A stretch of 10,000 nt of DNA from assembly GCF_020217185.1 (NCBI RefSeq), contig NZ_JAIWNX010000298.1, positions 1-10,000 on the forward strand, read 5' to 3'. Source of the DNA: Asticcacaulis sp. (GTDB lineage: Bacteria > Pseudomonadota > Alphaproteobacteria > Caulobacterales > Caulobacteraceae). Positions 1 through 7,041 of the stretch are shown one piece after another (the stretch's first letter is position 1; every line of letters begins with the position of its first letter). The translations under genes and the position numbers were made by a program. The notes beneath the pieces were generated by a model. It worked only from the letters and a program-made list of their open reading frames with translations, was not told the origin of the DNA and searched no databases.

Positions 1-6
1 TCCATT

Positions 7-53
7 CGAGGATTTCTCATGTCACTGACACATATGAGAAATCCTCGTTTCTT
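7..53 (+). terminator. Perfect 14-bp hairpin with short T-rich tail
   Basis: Bases 7-20 (CGAGGATTTCTCAT) are the exact reverse complement of 34-47, with a 13-base loop. The right arm is followed by TTTCTT, so the structure could terminate rightward transcription of a gene that ends before the window. On the left side there is no T-run for leftward transcription. The weak T tract keeps this tentative; an operator or a repeated intergenic palindrome is the alternative. Confidence 0.45.
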
Positions 54-88
54 CAACGGCCGGATGCGGTCAGCATCTTCGGCCGTTG
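54..88. repeat. Imperfect inverted repeat (hairpin), function unknown
   Basis: CAACGGCCG (54-62) pairs with CGGCCGTTG (80-88). Inside it GATGC (63-67) pairs with GCATC (73-77), giving 14 base pairs with a two-base TT bulge and a five-base loop. No T-run follows on either strand, so it is not a canonical intrinsic terminator. It sits between two terminator-like hairpins and may be a genome-repeated intergenic palindrome. Confidence 0.5.
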
Positions 89-109
89 GTATGAGACAGG
101 CCCAAACGC

Positions 110-150
110 AAAAAAAAACGCCGCCCGATCTTTGCGGGCGGCGTTTTTTT
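110..150 (-). terminator. Strong bidirectional intrinsic terminator of the nitrate operon
   Basis: CGCCGCCCG (119-127) pairs perfectly with CGGGCGGCG (135-143) around a seven-base loop. It is flanked by nine A residues on the left (110-118) and seven T residues on the right (144-150). Read leftward it is a textbook GC-rich hairpin followed by nine U residues, 29 bases past the stop codon of the ABC ATPase gene, so it should end the nitrate operon transcript. Its symmetry means it can also stop rightward transcripts. Confidence 0.88.
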
Positions 151-179
151 CATGGACGACTGTCTCAGGGCTGATTGTT

Positions 180-989
180 TCAGGCCGGTTCGGCCAGCGG
201 GACGGGTGCGTGATCGTGAGCTTCGAGGAAGCTGACGATGCGACGGCGGCATTCGACAAACTGCGCATCCTGCATCACCACCTTACGGTCCCGCGGGCGG
301 GGCGTCTTCACGTCCACGATCTCCCCGATGCGCGCCTTCGGGCCATTGGTCATCATCACCACACGATCGGCCAGCAGAACGGCTTCATCCACATCATGTG
401 TGATCATCAGCACGGTTGAGCGGATGCGTTCGTGCAGTTCCATCACAGTATCCTGAAGGTGGGCGCGGGTGAGGGCGTCGAGCGCGCCAAAGGGCTCATC
501 CAGCAGCAATACCTTGGGTTCCATGGCCAGGGCGCGGGCGATGCCGACGCGCTGCTTCATACCGCCTGAGATTTCGCCGGGACGTTTATCCTTCGCGTGG
601 GTCATCTTGACCAGTTCCAGATTGTGCAGCGTGCGGTCGTGGAGCTGTTTCAGGTTTTCCCTGGCACCGTAGAGCTTGGCGACGGCCAGACGCACGTTCT
701 CATAGACGGTCATCCACGGCAGAAGCGAATGGTTCTGAAACACTACGGCGCGTTCGGGGCCGGGGCCTTTGATCTCTTTGTTGTCGAGCAGGGCGGCCCC
801 CAGCGTCACGGGCACAAGGCCCGCGACCACGTTCAGCAGGGTGGACTTGCCGCAACCGGAATGGCCGATGATCGACAGGAATTCGCCCTTATTGACGCTG
901 AGCGAAACGTTGTCGAGCACCTGCGAGATGACGCCATCGCGCTCGAAATCGACATAGATGTTTTCAAGGGAAAGAAGCGGGTTGGACAT
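180..989 (-). CDS. nrtD: Nitrate ABC transporter ATP-binding protein (NrtD/NrtC type)
   Basis: A 269-residue ATPase that powers the nitrate importer from the cytoplasmic face of the inner membrane. All nucleotide-binding motifs are present in order: Walker [10 protein letters not shown] (42-50), Q-loop Q85 in [11 protein letters not shown], signature SGGMKQR (141-147), Walker B VLLLDEP (160-166) with the D-loop ALD (169-171), and switch histidine H198 in ITHDVDEA. The length fits the single-domain NrtD/NasD form; it lacks the extra NrtA-like domain fused to cyanobacterial NrtC. The ATG at 989 has AAAGG seven bases upstream and lies 11 bases after the permease stop, consistent with translation from one operon transcript. 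Sequence alone does not fully separate nitrate from related taurine, cyanate or bicarbonate ATPases; the assignment to nitrate comes mainly from NrtA. The symbol could equally be nrtC in some annotations. Confidence 0.9.
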   Translation of the reverse strand: MSNPLLSLENIYVDFERDGVISQVLDNVSLSVNKGEFLSIIGHSGCGKSTLLNVVAGLVPVTLGAALLDNKEIKGPGPERAVVFQNHSLLPWMTVYENVRLAVAKLYGARENLKQLHDRTLHNLELVKMTHAKDKRPGEISGGMKQRVGIARALAMEPKVLLLDEPFGALDALTRAHLQDTVMELHERIRSTVLMITHDVDEAVLLADRVVMMTNGPKARIGEIVDVKTPRPRDRKVVMQDAQFVECRRRIVSFLEAHDHAPVPLAEPA

Positions 990-1000
990 GAGGTAACCTT

Positions 1001-1909
1001 TTAATCCGCAGTGGTGCCGCGCGAGACGTACTGACCCACAAGGGCCACCAGACGGTCGAGCACAAAGCCGACCAGACCGACCCAGACGAGGGCCACGATG
1101 ATGTCGGACATGCGCGACGAGTTGTACTGATCCCAGATAAAGAAGCCGATGCCGACGCCGCCGAGCAGCATTTCAGACGCGACTATGGCCAGCCAGCTCA
1201 TGCCGACCCCGATGCGCAGGCCTGTGAAAATGTGCGGTGTGGCGGCGGGCAGCATGATCTTGAAGAAGTATTCGGCGGGCGTCAGGCGTAACACCTTGGC
1301 GACATTGACATAGTCCTGCGGGATATTGCGCACGCCGACCATGGTGTTGATCACGATGGGCCAGATGGAGGTGATAAAGATGACGAACAGGGCCGACGGC
1401 TGGGCTTCGCGCAGGGCGGCCAGCGAGATAGGCAACCAGGCCAGCGGCGGCACGGTGCGTAGGACCTGAATGATCGGATCGGTCCCCTTGCGCGCCCAAT
1501 CAACCGTGCCGAGAAAGGCGCCCAGAAGGACACCGCACACGGCGGCCAGTCCAAAGCCTATACCCACGCGCGACAGGGAGGTCAGGACATGCCAGAACAG
1601 GCCCTTGTCCACGCCGCCCCGGTCATAGAAGGGATCAAAGATCAACTCCTGCGCTTCCATCAGGACCATGGAAGGCGAGGGCAGACCACCCGGAAAGGCG
1701 GTCCCCAGCGCTTCCCACATCAGGAGCAAGGCGCTCACCGTGAGCAGAGGCATCAGGTAGTTCCCGGCCTTGTCAGCCAGCTTTCGCCGCCTGGAGGCCG
1801 CTATCTGTTTGGCCTGCGCCGCCGCCAGAAGGATCTGGTTATGCTCGGCGACCGGGTCTGTGGAGACATCAGTCTGAGGGGAGGTCATTTTGTGAACTTC
1901 AAAGGGCAT
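1001..1909 (-). CDS. nrtB: Nitrate ABC transporter permease NrtB
   Basis: A 302-residue inner-membrane permease of the BPD-transport (NrtB/SsuC/TauC) class, forming the translocation pore with the ATPase encoded next. A hydrophilic N-terminus of about 50 residues precedes the first membrane segment (about 51-69). Further segments lie near 115-134 and 174-193, with more toward the C-terminus. The cytoplasmic EAA-type loop that docks on the ATPase is visible at about 201-234 (VAKVLRLTPAEYF, then LPAATPHIFTGLRIG). I chose the ATG at 1909 because GAGG lies five bases upstream. An in-frame ATG at 1888 (residue 8) is a weaker option. The same frame stays open into nrtA on the opposite register, but that extension is rejected. 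The gene is preceded by a UUCG-capped hairpin in the 55-base gap after nrtA. Confidence 0.9.
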   Translation of the reverse strand: MPFEVHKMTSPQTDVSTDPVAEHNQILLAAAQAKQIAASRRRKLADKAGNYLMPLLTVSALLLMWEALGTAFPGGLPSPSMVLMEAQELIFDPFYDRGGVDKGLFWHVLTSLSRVGIGFGLAAVCGVLLGAFLGTVDWARKGTDPIIQVLRTVPPLAWLPISLAALREAQPSALFVIFITSIWPIVINTMVGVRNIPQDYVNVAKVLRLTPAEYFFKIMLPAATPHIFTGLRIGVGMSWLAIVASEMLLGGVGIGFFIWDQYNSSRMSDIIVALVWVGLVGFVLDRLVALVGQYVSRGTTAD

Positions 1910-1923
1910 GGAAACCTCAATGT

Positions 1924-1947
1924 CCCTCTCCCCCGAAGGAGAGAGGG
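1924..1947 (-). other. Intercistronic UUCG-tetraloop hairpin between nrtA and nrtB
   Basis: On the operon transcript this reads CCCUCUCUCC, then UUCG, then GGGGAGAGGG. That is a continuous 10-bp stem with one U-G wobble, capped by the very stable UUCG tetraloop. It starts 17 bases after the nrtA stop and ends about five bases before the nrtB ribosome-binding site. No U-run follows, so it is not a terminator. Such hairpins commonly protect the upstream message from 3' exonucleases or damp downstream translation. The surrounding CCCTCTCC...GAGGGTTGGGGAGG pattern resembles a repeated intergenic palindrome found in many proteobacteria. Confidence 0.7.
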
Positions 1948-1964
1948 TTGGGGAGGGGCTTAAA

Positions 1965-3215
1965 TCAGGCCAGCTTCTTGACGGGCTGGCTGGCGAGGTA
2001 GGCGCTGGGGTTGGTCCAGTCGAAGGTCTTGCCATCGAAGAAGCGCTCGACACCGCGGGAATCCGCCGGGGCCGGGATGCCATACTGTTTGGCCACTTCG
2101 CGCCACAGGTCGGAGCGGTTGACCTTGTTGACCAGCGCCTTGGTATCCACGTCGTTGTCGATAATGCCCCAACGCTTGTTTTCGGTGACGAACCAGGTGT
2201 CATGCGACTTGAACGGGAATCCGGCATTGTCGGCCCAGAACTTCATCAGATGCGCTGAGCCGGAGACATTACGGCCATCGCCGTAATTGATCTTGCCCTG
2301 AAGGCGCGGCAGGATGTCGTTGATCGGTACGTTGATATACTGACGCCCGGCGGTGATGGCGCACATGGCGGGGCGGTTCTTGTCGCACCATTGCTGGGCT
2401 TCCATGACCGCCGCGATCAGGGCCTTGGCCGCATTCGGGTACTTATCGACCCAGTCGGCACGCATCCCCAGCGCCTTTTCCGGATGGTTCATCCAGATTT
2501 CGGAGGTGGTGGTGGCGGTATAGCCGATCTTCTGATTGACGAGCTGACCGTTCCACGGTTCACCGACGCAGAAGACGTCCTGCGTCCCGGCCTTCATATT
2601 GGCCACCATCTGCGGGGGCGGGATGACGATGGTGGAGACATCCGTATCCGGATTGATCCCGGCGGCCGCCAGCCAGTAGCGCACCCAAAGATCATGCGTG
2701 CCGCCGCGATAGGTCATGGCCACCTTGGCCAGATTGCCGGCGGCCTTCATCTGGGCAAACTTGGCCCTGGCACCGGCGGCGTTCAGCCCGACCTGCACGT
2801 TTTTCAGATCGTTGCCGACGCTGATACCCTGACCATTGGTGTTGAGCCGCGCCAGAATATACATCGGCGTCTTGCGCGCCCCGACGCCGAGGGTGAACTG
2901 ATAGGGCATGGGGCTGAGGATATGCGCCCCGTCGATGCCGCCGCCCTGTGAGCCCAGCACGATATTGTCGCGGGTGGCCCCCCATGAGGCCTGTTTCAAA
3001 ACTTCGACATTGGGCAGGCCGTATTTGGCAAACAGGCCCTTCTCTTTGGCGATGATGAGGGGGGAGGCATCGGTCAGGGCAATAAAGCCCAGCTTGGCAC
3101 CGGAAACCTCCGGCCCCTTACCGGCGGCAAAGGCCCCGGAGGGGAAAAGCCCTTTGGCGGCGGCGACGGTGGCGGCAGCCCCGATCAGGGCCTGACGGCG
3201 GGAAAAGGTGGTCAT
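1965..3215 (-). CDS. nrtA: Periplasmic nitrate-binding protein NrtA, Tat-exported
   Basis: A 416-residue substrate-binding protein of the NrtA/CmpA/NasF family, which captures nitrate (or nitrite) in the periplasm and delivers it to NrtB. The N-terminus is a twin-arginine signal (SRRQAL at 5-10, hydrophobic stretch to about 31), so it is probably exported folded. Family landmarks follow: GFIALTDASPLIIAKEKGLF (43-62), the ASW...RD segment (76-83) and DGAHILSPMP (95-104). The start is the ATG at 3215, which has AAGGGA about nine bases upstream. An upstream start at 3308 would overlap the porin gene and bury the Tat motif. The signal peptide and operon with a permease and ATPase argue against the cytoplasmic sensor NasS, which is homologous but leaderless. 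Bicarbonate-binding CmpA-like proteins are the main alternative; the ANTAR leader upstream favours nitrate. Confidence 0.92.
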   Translation of the reverse strand: MTTFSRRQALIGAAATVAAAKGLFPSGAFAAGKGPEVSGAKLGFIALTDASPLIIAKEKGLFAKYGLPNVEVLKQASWGATRDNIVLGSQGGGIDGAHILSPMPYQFTLGVGARKTPMYILARLNTNGQGISVGNDLKNVQVGLNAAGARAKFAQMKAAGNLAKVAMTYRGGTHDLWVRYWLAAAGINPDTDVSTIVIPPPQMVANMKAGTQDVFCVGEPWNGQLVNQKIGYTATTTSEIWMNHPEKALGMRADWVDKYPNAAKALIAAVMEAQQWCDKNRPAMCAITAGRQYINVPINDILPRLQGKINYGDGRNVSGSAHLMKFWADNAGFPFKSHDTWFVTENKRWGIIDNDVDTKALVNKVNRSDLWREVAKQYGIPAPADSRGVERFFDGKTFDWTNPSAYLASQPVKKLA

Positions 3216-3228
3216 ATCAGTCGGTCCC

Positions 3229-4482
3229 TTAAAGTTTGTATTCGAAGCCGACCCACACCTTGGTGCGCGAGGCGGGCATGAGGGTGTTGGCGCGCTCAAA
3301 GTCGGCATATTTCAGCAACAGCGACAGGTTCTTGGTCAGGCCGGAGGCAAACTGCGCGTCGAACTCCGTGCCGATCGACTGGCTGAGGCGCTCCGTCTCA
3401 AAATCGTGGTAGGCGAGCGTCAGGGTCGGGTTCTTGATCAGCGGGAAGGACGGATGGGTGTAGCCCGCCACCGTCAGGGTGTAGCTGAGGTTCTTGAACC
3501 CGTTGGCCATGGTCTTGTTGCCATTGAAGGCCAGCGCATCGGACCAGCCATTGAAGGCGTGCGCCGTAGCCAGCGGCGTAATAAAGCCGCGCGTGCCGTC
3601 GCCCTCAAAGGTCTCGTAACCGACCTTGAAAGTGTACATGTCCCAGGTCACTGCCCCGTCGATATTGGAAGCGGACAGTTCGAAATCGGCCGGGTTATAG
3701 CCATAGTCGGTCTGCTTGGCGTAATAGCCGGAATAGGCCAGCTTGAAGGATGATACCCAGGCCGAACCTGACGCCTTGAGGCCTATGGTATTGGTCGAGT
3801 TCGCCTTGGCATTCTCAAAATCGAGCGCGTAATCAAAGGCCTGAAGCTTCAGGGCTTCATTGATCGGCAGGGTGACATTCAGCAGGTGGCTGTCAGAATC
3901 CCAGTCAGCGCTTTCGCCCAGGATACGGTTGACCTGAAACACATAGGCGTAGGTGACGGCCAGCTTGCCCACCGTGGTATCAACGCGCAGGGCATCGAAG
4001 GTCTGTTCGTCCTGACGCCAGCCGACATTGCCGATGAAGCGTGCATCGTCGAGGATGAGGCGCTGACGACCGGCGGTGACGGTGGTGAAGCTCGACGGCG
4101 TCCACACCACCTGCGCGCGGTTCAGTTCGGTCACGGTCGGGTCATTGACCGCCGGATATTGCGTCTTGCCATTGGTCGTCGAGTTATAGTCGTCATCCAG
4201 AGCGCGGACGTCTTCGAATTCCACGAGGAGTTTCAGGTTCTTCCAGTCCGCCGATTGAAAGCCGATGCGATTGCGCAGGGTCAGGGCCGATCCCTTTTTC
4301 AGCCCCGCCTGATCGACGCCTTCGTAGCGCAGGCGGCTTTCCAGCAGGGGCTTGCCCATGGCCAGCGCCTCGCTAAACGTCTCCTGAGCGAAAGCCGGGG
4401 CACACACCCCGCTTAAAAATGTTGCGCCGCACAAAATTAAGGGCGCACTTTTCCGACGCAGCTTTAGATGGGCCACGGTCAT
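3229..4482 (-). CDS. Outer-membrane porin, alginate-export (AlgE-like) family
   Basis: A 417-residue predicted beta-barrel. The signal peptide has basic residues at 7-11 (KLRRK), a hydrophobic core and a likely cleavage at APAFA|QE after residue 32. The mature part alternates polar and apolar residues throughout, with aromatic girdle residues and a C-terminal strand ending WVGFEYKL, as in outer-membrane barrels. The early segment (ESRLRYEGVDQ, then LTLRNRIGF) and overall length match the alginate-export porin family, which in many Proteobacteria has nothing to do with alginate. It is the first gene of the operon, 13 bases ahead of nrtA, so I infer an outer-membrane path for nitrate. ATG at 4482 is chosen; it has AGGGG directly upstream, with unusually short spacing. 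A TTG at 4500 lacks a ribosome-binding site and abuts the terminator tract. Confidence 0.85.
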   Translation of the reverse strand: MTVAHLKLRRKSAPLILCGATFLSGVCAPAFAQETFSEALAMGKPLLESRLRYEGVDQAGLKKGSALTLRNRIGFQSADWKNLKLLVEFEDVRALDDDYNSTTNGKTQYPAVNDPTVTELNRAQVVWTPSSFTTVTAGRQRLILDDARFIGNVGWRQDEQTFDALRVDTTVGKLAVTYAYVFQVNRILGESADWDSDSHLLNVTLPINEALKLQAFDYALDFENAKANSTNTIGLKASGSAWVSSFKLAYSGYYAKQTDYGYNPADFELSASNIDGAVTWDMYTFKVGYETFEGDGTRGFITPLATAHAFNGWSDALAFNGNKTMANGFKNLSYTLTVAGYTHPSFPLIKNPTLTLAYHDFETERLSQSIGTEFDAQFASGLTKNLSLLLKYADFERANTLMPASRTKVWVGFEYKL

Positions 4483-4498
4483 ATCCCCTGAAAAGAGC

Positions 4499-4558
4499 AA
4501 AAAAAAACGCCCCAGACTAAACCGCAGGTTCCCCTTGTGCGGTAATGGTCTGAGACGT
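4499..4558 (-). terminator. Leader terminator (attenuator) upstream of the porin-nrt operon
   Basis: Read leftward, ACGUCUCAGAC (4558-4548) pairs with GUCUGGGGCGU (4517-4507), 11 bp including two G-U wobbles. Above a small internal loop, ACCGCA (4543-4538) pairs with UGCGGU (4526-4521). The apical loop is 11 bases. Nine U residues follow (4507-4499). The structure lies about 15 bases before the porin start codon and downstream of the operon's likely promoter, so it must be bypassed for expression. That is the arrangement of a transcription attenuator relieved by antitermination. Confidence 0.87.
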
Positions 4559-4574
4559 CGTTGTCCGGTGATGA

Positions 4575-4622
4575 GCGAAGCCTTCTGTGGCCCCGCCGTG
4601 TGTTATCCGCCTTTGGATAACA
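4575..4622 (-). promoter_or_regulatory. Tandem hexaloop RNA, ANTAR (NasT/NasR-type) antitermination site
   Basis: Two hairpins stand in tandem in the operon leader, read leftward. The first (4622-4601) has stem UGUUAUCC/GGAUAACA, 8 bp, and loop AAAGGC. After a four-base linker (CACG), the second (4596-4575) has stem GCGGGGCC/GGCUUCGC, 8 bp with two G-U wobbles, and loop ACAGAA. Both loops are exactly six bases with A at position 1 and G at position 4, the established signature of RNA recognised by dimeric ANTAR-domain antiterminators. Sixteen bases further on begins the leader terminator. In nitrate assimilation the regulator is NasR or the NasS-NasT pair; none is encoded in this window. The match was found by eye, but the paired loop identities, stems and position all agree. 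Confidence 0.87.
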
Positions 4623-4632
4623 ACGTGAGCGT

Positions 4633-4656
4633 CATATAACATTCACGAGGCGTCAA
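4633..4656 (-). promoter_or_regulatory. Candidate promoter of the porin-nrt operon
   Basis: Read leftward, TTGACG (4656-4651) matches the alphaproteobacterial -35 element and is preceded by an eight-A tract (4666-4659) that could act as an UP element. TTATAT/TATATG near 4639-4633 resembles a -10 box, but the spacing is only 11-12 bases, shorter than usual; the next hexamer at 17 bases, GACGCT, is poor. A start near 4625 would place the first leader hairpin at the very 5' end of the transcript. No clear RpoN -24/-12 site was seen. Confidence 0.4.
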
Positions 4657-4666
4657 TCTTTTTTTT

Positions 4667-4871
4667 CGCATACGCGTAAAATTTATCAAAGACGCCATCG
4701 TGTGAGATAGTTTGGCCACAAGGGAACACGCCAAATCGCCGGGCTCTGGTGTTGCTGCGCTGCAACTGGGCAATTTTTTCCCAATACAGCGTTATTTCGG
4801 CTGTTTTCCTAAATTGCAAGTTGTGCTCTTACTGGCGCGTCCGATTATGATTGGCATGGCTGGGGGGCGGA
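4667..4871 (+). other. Divergent intergenic region upstream of the CHAT gene
   Basis: About 200 bases with no convincing gene. It must carry the rightward promoter for the CHAT-TPS unit. The best -10 candidate is TATGAT at 4846-4851, with TTGTGC (4821-4826) as a weak -35 at 19-base spacing; this would give a short leader of about 15 bases before the ATG at 4872. A small interrupted palindrome, TGGG...CCCA around a T-rich centre, lies near 4767-4783. No riboswitch or terminator was recognised. Confidence 0.3.
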
Positions 4872-7031
4872 ATGGGCTGGCATTATCTTTCTATAGCTGT
4901 TGTCCTGATCTGCCTTGCAGTGTCGGGTAATGTACACGCCAGCGACCTCAGGGAGGCGACCACGCGTCTCGATGAGGGGCGCTATGATGAAGCGCTGAAA
5001 GCCTATCTGGATGCGGCATCTGAGGGTCAGCCAACAGCTGTGAGAGCCGAGGCCGAAGGCGGTGCGGGGCTTGTCTATTTCCTGACCGGACGCATATCTG
5101 AGGCCGAGAAGGCCTTCAGGAAAAGCCTCGGGCAAGCCGAAGCGGCCGGGCGTCGCGACCTGGCGGCACGCAGTGCCATGAACCTGATACAGGTGCGGCT
5201 GCGACAGAATAACCGGTCATCGGTCTTGCCGTGGGTGAGCGGTATTGCTGTTCAGAGCCCTGAGAGGGCAGACCCTGACAGTTTAGACTGGGCAGAGTCC
5301 GCTGTTCGATATGCCAGTAAGGAACAACGGGTTGATCTGGAGGTGAAGGCCCGTGTCCTTTATGCCCGCACGGCTATCGGTGCAGAATACAGGGCTCGCG
5401 TTCTGCGGGAATTGACTACGGCTCTGGAGCGGGCATCCGGGCCAGAACCTTATGCCGAGGGGTGGCTTCTGATTGCCGATGCGGCGATCAACCGCGCCTA
5501 CGCCGAACGCAGCGATGCCTATGATCAGGTCGCTTATCGGGCGTTGACCAGGGTTACTGACAAAGACGATGGGGCAATTCGAGCACGTTCGATGGCCCTG
5601 CTGGGCAGGTTGTACGCGCGTGCCGGCCGGTTGGACACGGCGCTGTCCCTGACCGGGGAAGCGGAACTGCTGGCGACCCAGGCGCGTGATGAAGCCGGTC
5701 AGTTGGAATATAGCTTGCAAAAAGCGGTCTTGCTGCAAAAGGGGACGCATCCTGCGGATGCGGACCTTGCCTATGTGCGTGTGGTGTCACTTGTACAGGC
5801 CCTGCGCCCGTCGGTCGCGCAACTGTCTGATCTGGAGCAGCGGGCCTATCTGCACGCCCTGATGCTTCAGGCGCTGGAAAGCCGTGTCGCCTATCTTCTG
5901 ACGACCGGCGATCAGGACCAGAAGCGTCTGCGCGAAGCGCGATATACGCTGGAACTGGGTCGTCTGGTGGACCTTGAAAAATACTTCGCAGATGTCTGTA
6001 TCCGCTTCGGTATATCGGAGGTCAGGGATATTGAAGAACTCGATCCGCAAGCGGCGGTTCTTTACCCGATCCTGCTTGAGGATCGGCTGGTTGTTCTCGC
6101 CAGTGCCGTTAATCCGTCCAGCAAGACCGTACAGATCCAGCGTTTCGAGCGCCGGGTAAGCCGCCATGAGGTCGTAGCTCAGGCGCACGCCTTGTCAGAG
6201 ACCATCCGGGATCGCGGCTCAGACCTGCCGGCGGCGCGCGCGCTCTACGATTACATCGTCAGGGACGCTGTGCACGCCCTGAAATTCCAACAGGTTCGGA
6301 CGCTTGTTTTTTCCCCCAATCAGGAATTGCGGAATGTGCCGTGGGCGGCACTGCACGATGGCAGGGCATACACGATAGAAACCTATGCGGTTTCAACGAC
6401 CCTGGGATTGAGTTTGATCAATCCGGAGCCGGTAAACCGCAAATCTCCACGTCTGGTGATGGCAGGACTGAAGGCCGGGGATGAAAACGTCAGTACGCTG
6501 GAGGGCATCGATCAGGAGTTTGAAACACTTGAGACCCTGCTGCCCGTTCGTCCCTTGCGCGAAGACACATTCACCAGCGCCAACCTGAAGAAAGCCGTAG
6601 AGGAAGAAAACCCTACTGTGCTGCATATTGCTTCGCACGCCTTCTTTTCGCCCTATGCCGCCGAAAACTACATCCGCGCCTATGACTCACGTATCTCCTT
6701 GACTGAATTAAGGGCTTTGGTCGCTCCGGTCAGCGGAACCGCTCTGGATATGCTGGTCTTGTCCGCTTGTGATACGGCGCACGGAGAGCCCGATGCGGTG
6801 CTCGGCATGGCTGGTTCGGCCTACCAGGCGGGGGCTCGCTCTGTGGTGGGTGGCCTGTGGCCCGTCGATGACAAGACAACGCCTGTGGTTATGCGTGATT
6901 TCTACACGGGGATTTACAAAAACCAGATGAGCAAGGCCGAGGCCCTGCGTCAGGCCCAGCTCAACCGACTGCGTGCAGGCGAGGCGCCCTATCTTTGGGC
7001 ACCGTACATTCTGCTCGGTAACTGGATGTAA
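4872..7031 (+). CDS. Exported TPR-CHAT domain protein (caspase-like peptidase)
   Basis: A 719-residue protein. Residues 1-23 form a signal peptide-like segment with likely cleavage at VHA|SD, although its n-region has no Lys or Arg. Residues about 30-340 are helical TPR-like repeats (for example LDEGRYDEALKAY, FLTGRISEAEKAF, LGRLYARAGRLDTAL). The C-terminal 300 residues are a CHAT domain, a caspase-related cysteine-peptidase fold. Its landmarks are LVFSPNQELRNVPWAAL (478-494), the catalytic-histidine motif ASHA with H589, the catalytic-cysteine motif LSACDTAHGE with C633, GGLWPVDD, and the terminal WAPYILLGNW. Both catalytic residues are present, so it is probably active, most likely in the periplasm. 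Substrate is unknown. The ATG at 4872 follows GGGGGGCGG; a TTG at 4851 in frame has no ribosome-binding site. The gene is followed after 10 bases by a TPS exoprotein gene, so the two are almost certainly co-transcribed. Confidence 0.9.
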   Translation: MGWHYLSIAVVLICLAVSGNVHASDLREATTRLDEGRYDEALKAYLDAASEGQPTAVRAEAEGGAGLVYFLTGRISEAEKAFRKSLGQAEAAGRRDLAARSAMNLIQVRLRQNNRSSVLPWVSGIAVQSPERADPDSLDWAESAVRYASKEQRVDLEVKARVLYARTAIGAEYRARVLRELTTALERASGPEPYAEGWLLIADAAINRAYAERSDAYDQVAYRALTRVTDKDDGAIRARSMALLGRLYARAGRLDTALSLTGEAELLATQARDEAGQLEYSLQKAVLLQKGTHPADADLAYVRVVSLVQALRPSVAQLSDLEQRAYLHALMLQALESRVAYLLTTGDQDQKRLREARYTLELGRLVDLEKYFADVCIRFGISEVRDIEELDPQAAVLYPILLEDRLVVLASAVNPSSKTVQIQRFERRVSRHEVVAQAHALSETIRDRGSDLPAARALYDYIVRDAVHALKFQQVRTLVFSPNQELRNVPWAALHDGRAYTIETYAVSTTLGLSLINPEPVNRKSPRLVMAGLKAGDENVSTLEGIDQEFETLETLLPVRPLREDTFTSANLKKAVEEENPTVLHIASHAFFSPYAAENYIRAYDSRISLTELRALVAPVSGTALDMLVLSACDTAHGEPDAVLGMAGSAYQAGARSVVGGLWPVDDKTTPVVMRDFYTGIYKNQMSKAEALRQAQLNRLRAGEAPYLWAPYILLGNWM

Positions 7032-7041
7032 GAGGGGGAAG

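Noticed and set aside
1..174. Open plus-strand frame from base 1 to a TGA near 174
   Set aside because: It runs through three hairpins, including a clear terminator, and its translation has no recognisable character.
1910..2227. N-terminal extension of the permease frame to a start at 2227
   Set aside because: It overlaps more than 250 bases of nrtA on the same strand, is low-complexity Ser/Pro/Arg-rich, and contains the intercistronic hairpin. ATG 1909 has a ribosome-binding site.
1965..3215. Interpretation of nrtA as the nitrate sensor NasS
   Set aside because: NasS is a leaderless cytoplasmic homologue encoded beside nasT; this protein has a twin-arginine signal and sits with its permease and ATPase.
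3216..3308. 31-residue upstream extension of nrtA
   Set aside because: It overlaps the porin gene and would push the Tat motif away from the N-terminus.
4483..4500. TTG start for the porin at 4500
   Set aside because: It lies against the terminator U tract with no ribosome-binding site; ATG 4482 leaves an ordinary signal peptide.
4872..7031. Link of the TPR-CHAT gene to a type III-E CRISPR (Craspase) system
   Set aside because: No CRISPR array or Cas7-11-type gene is present, and the protein carries an export signal.
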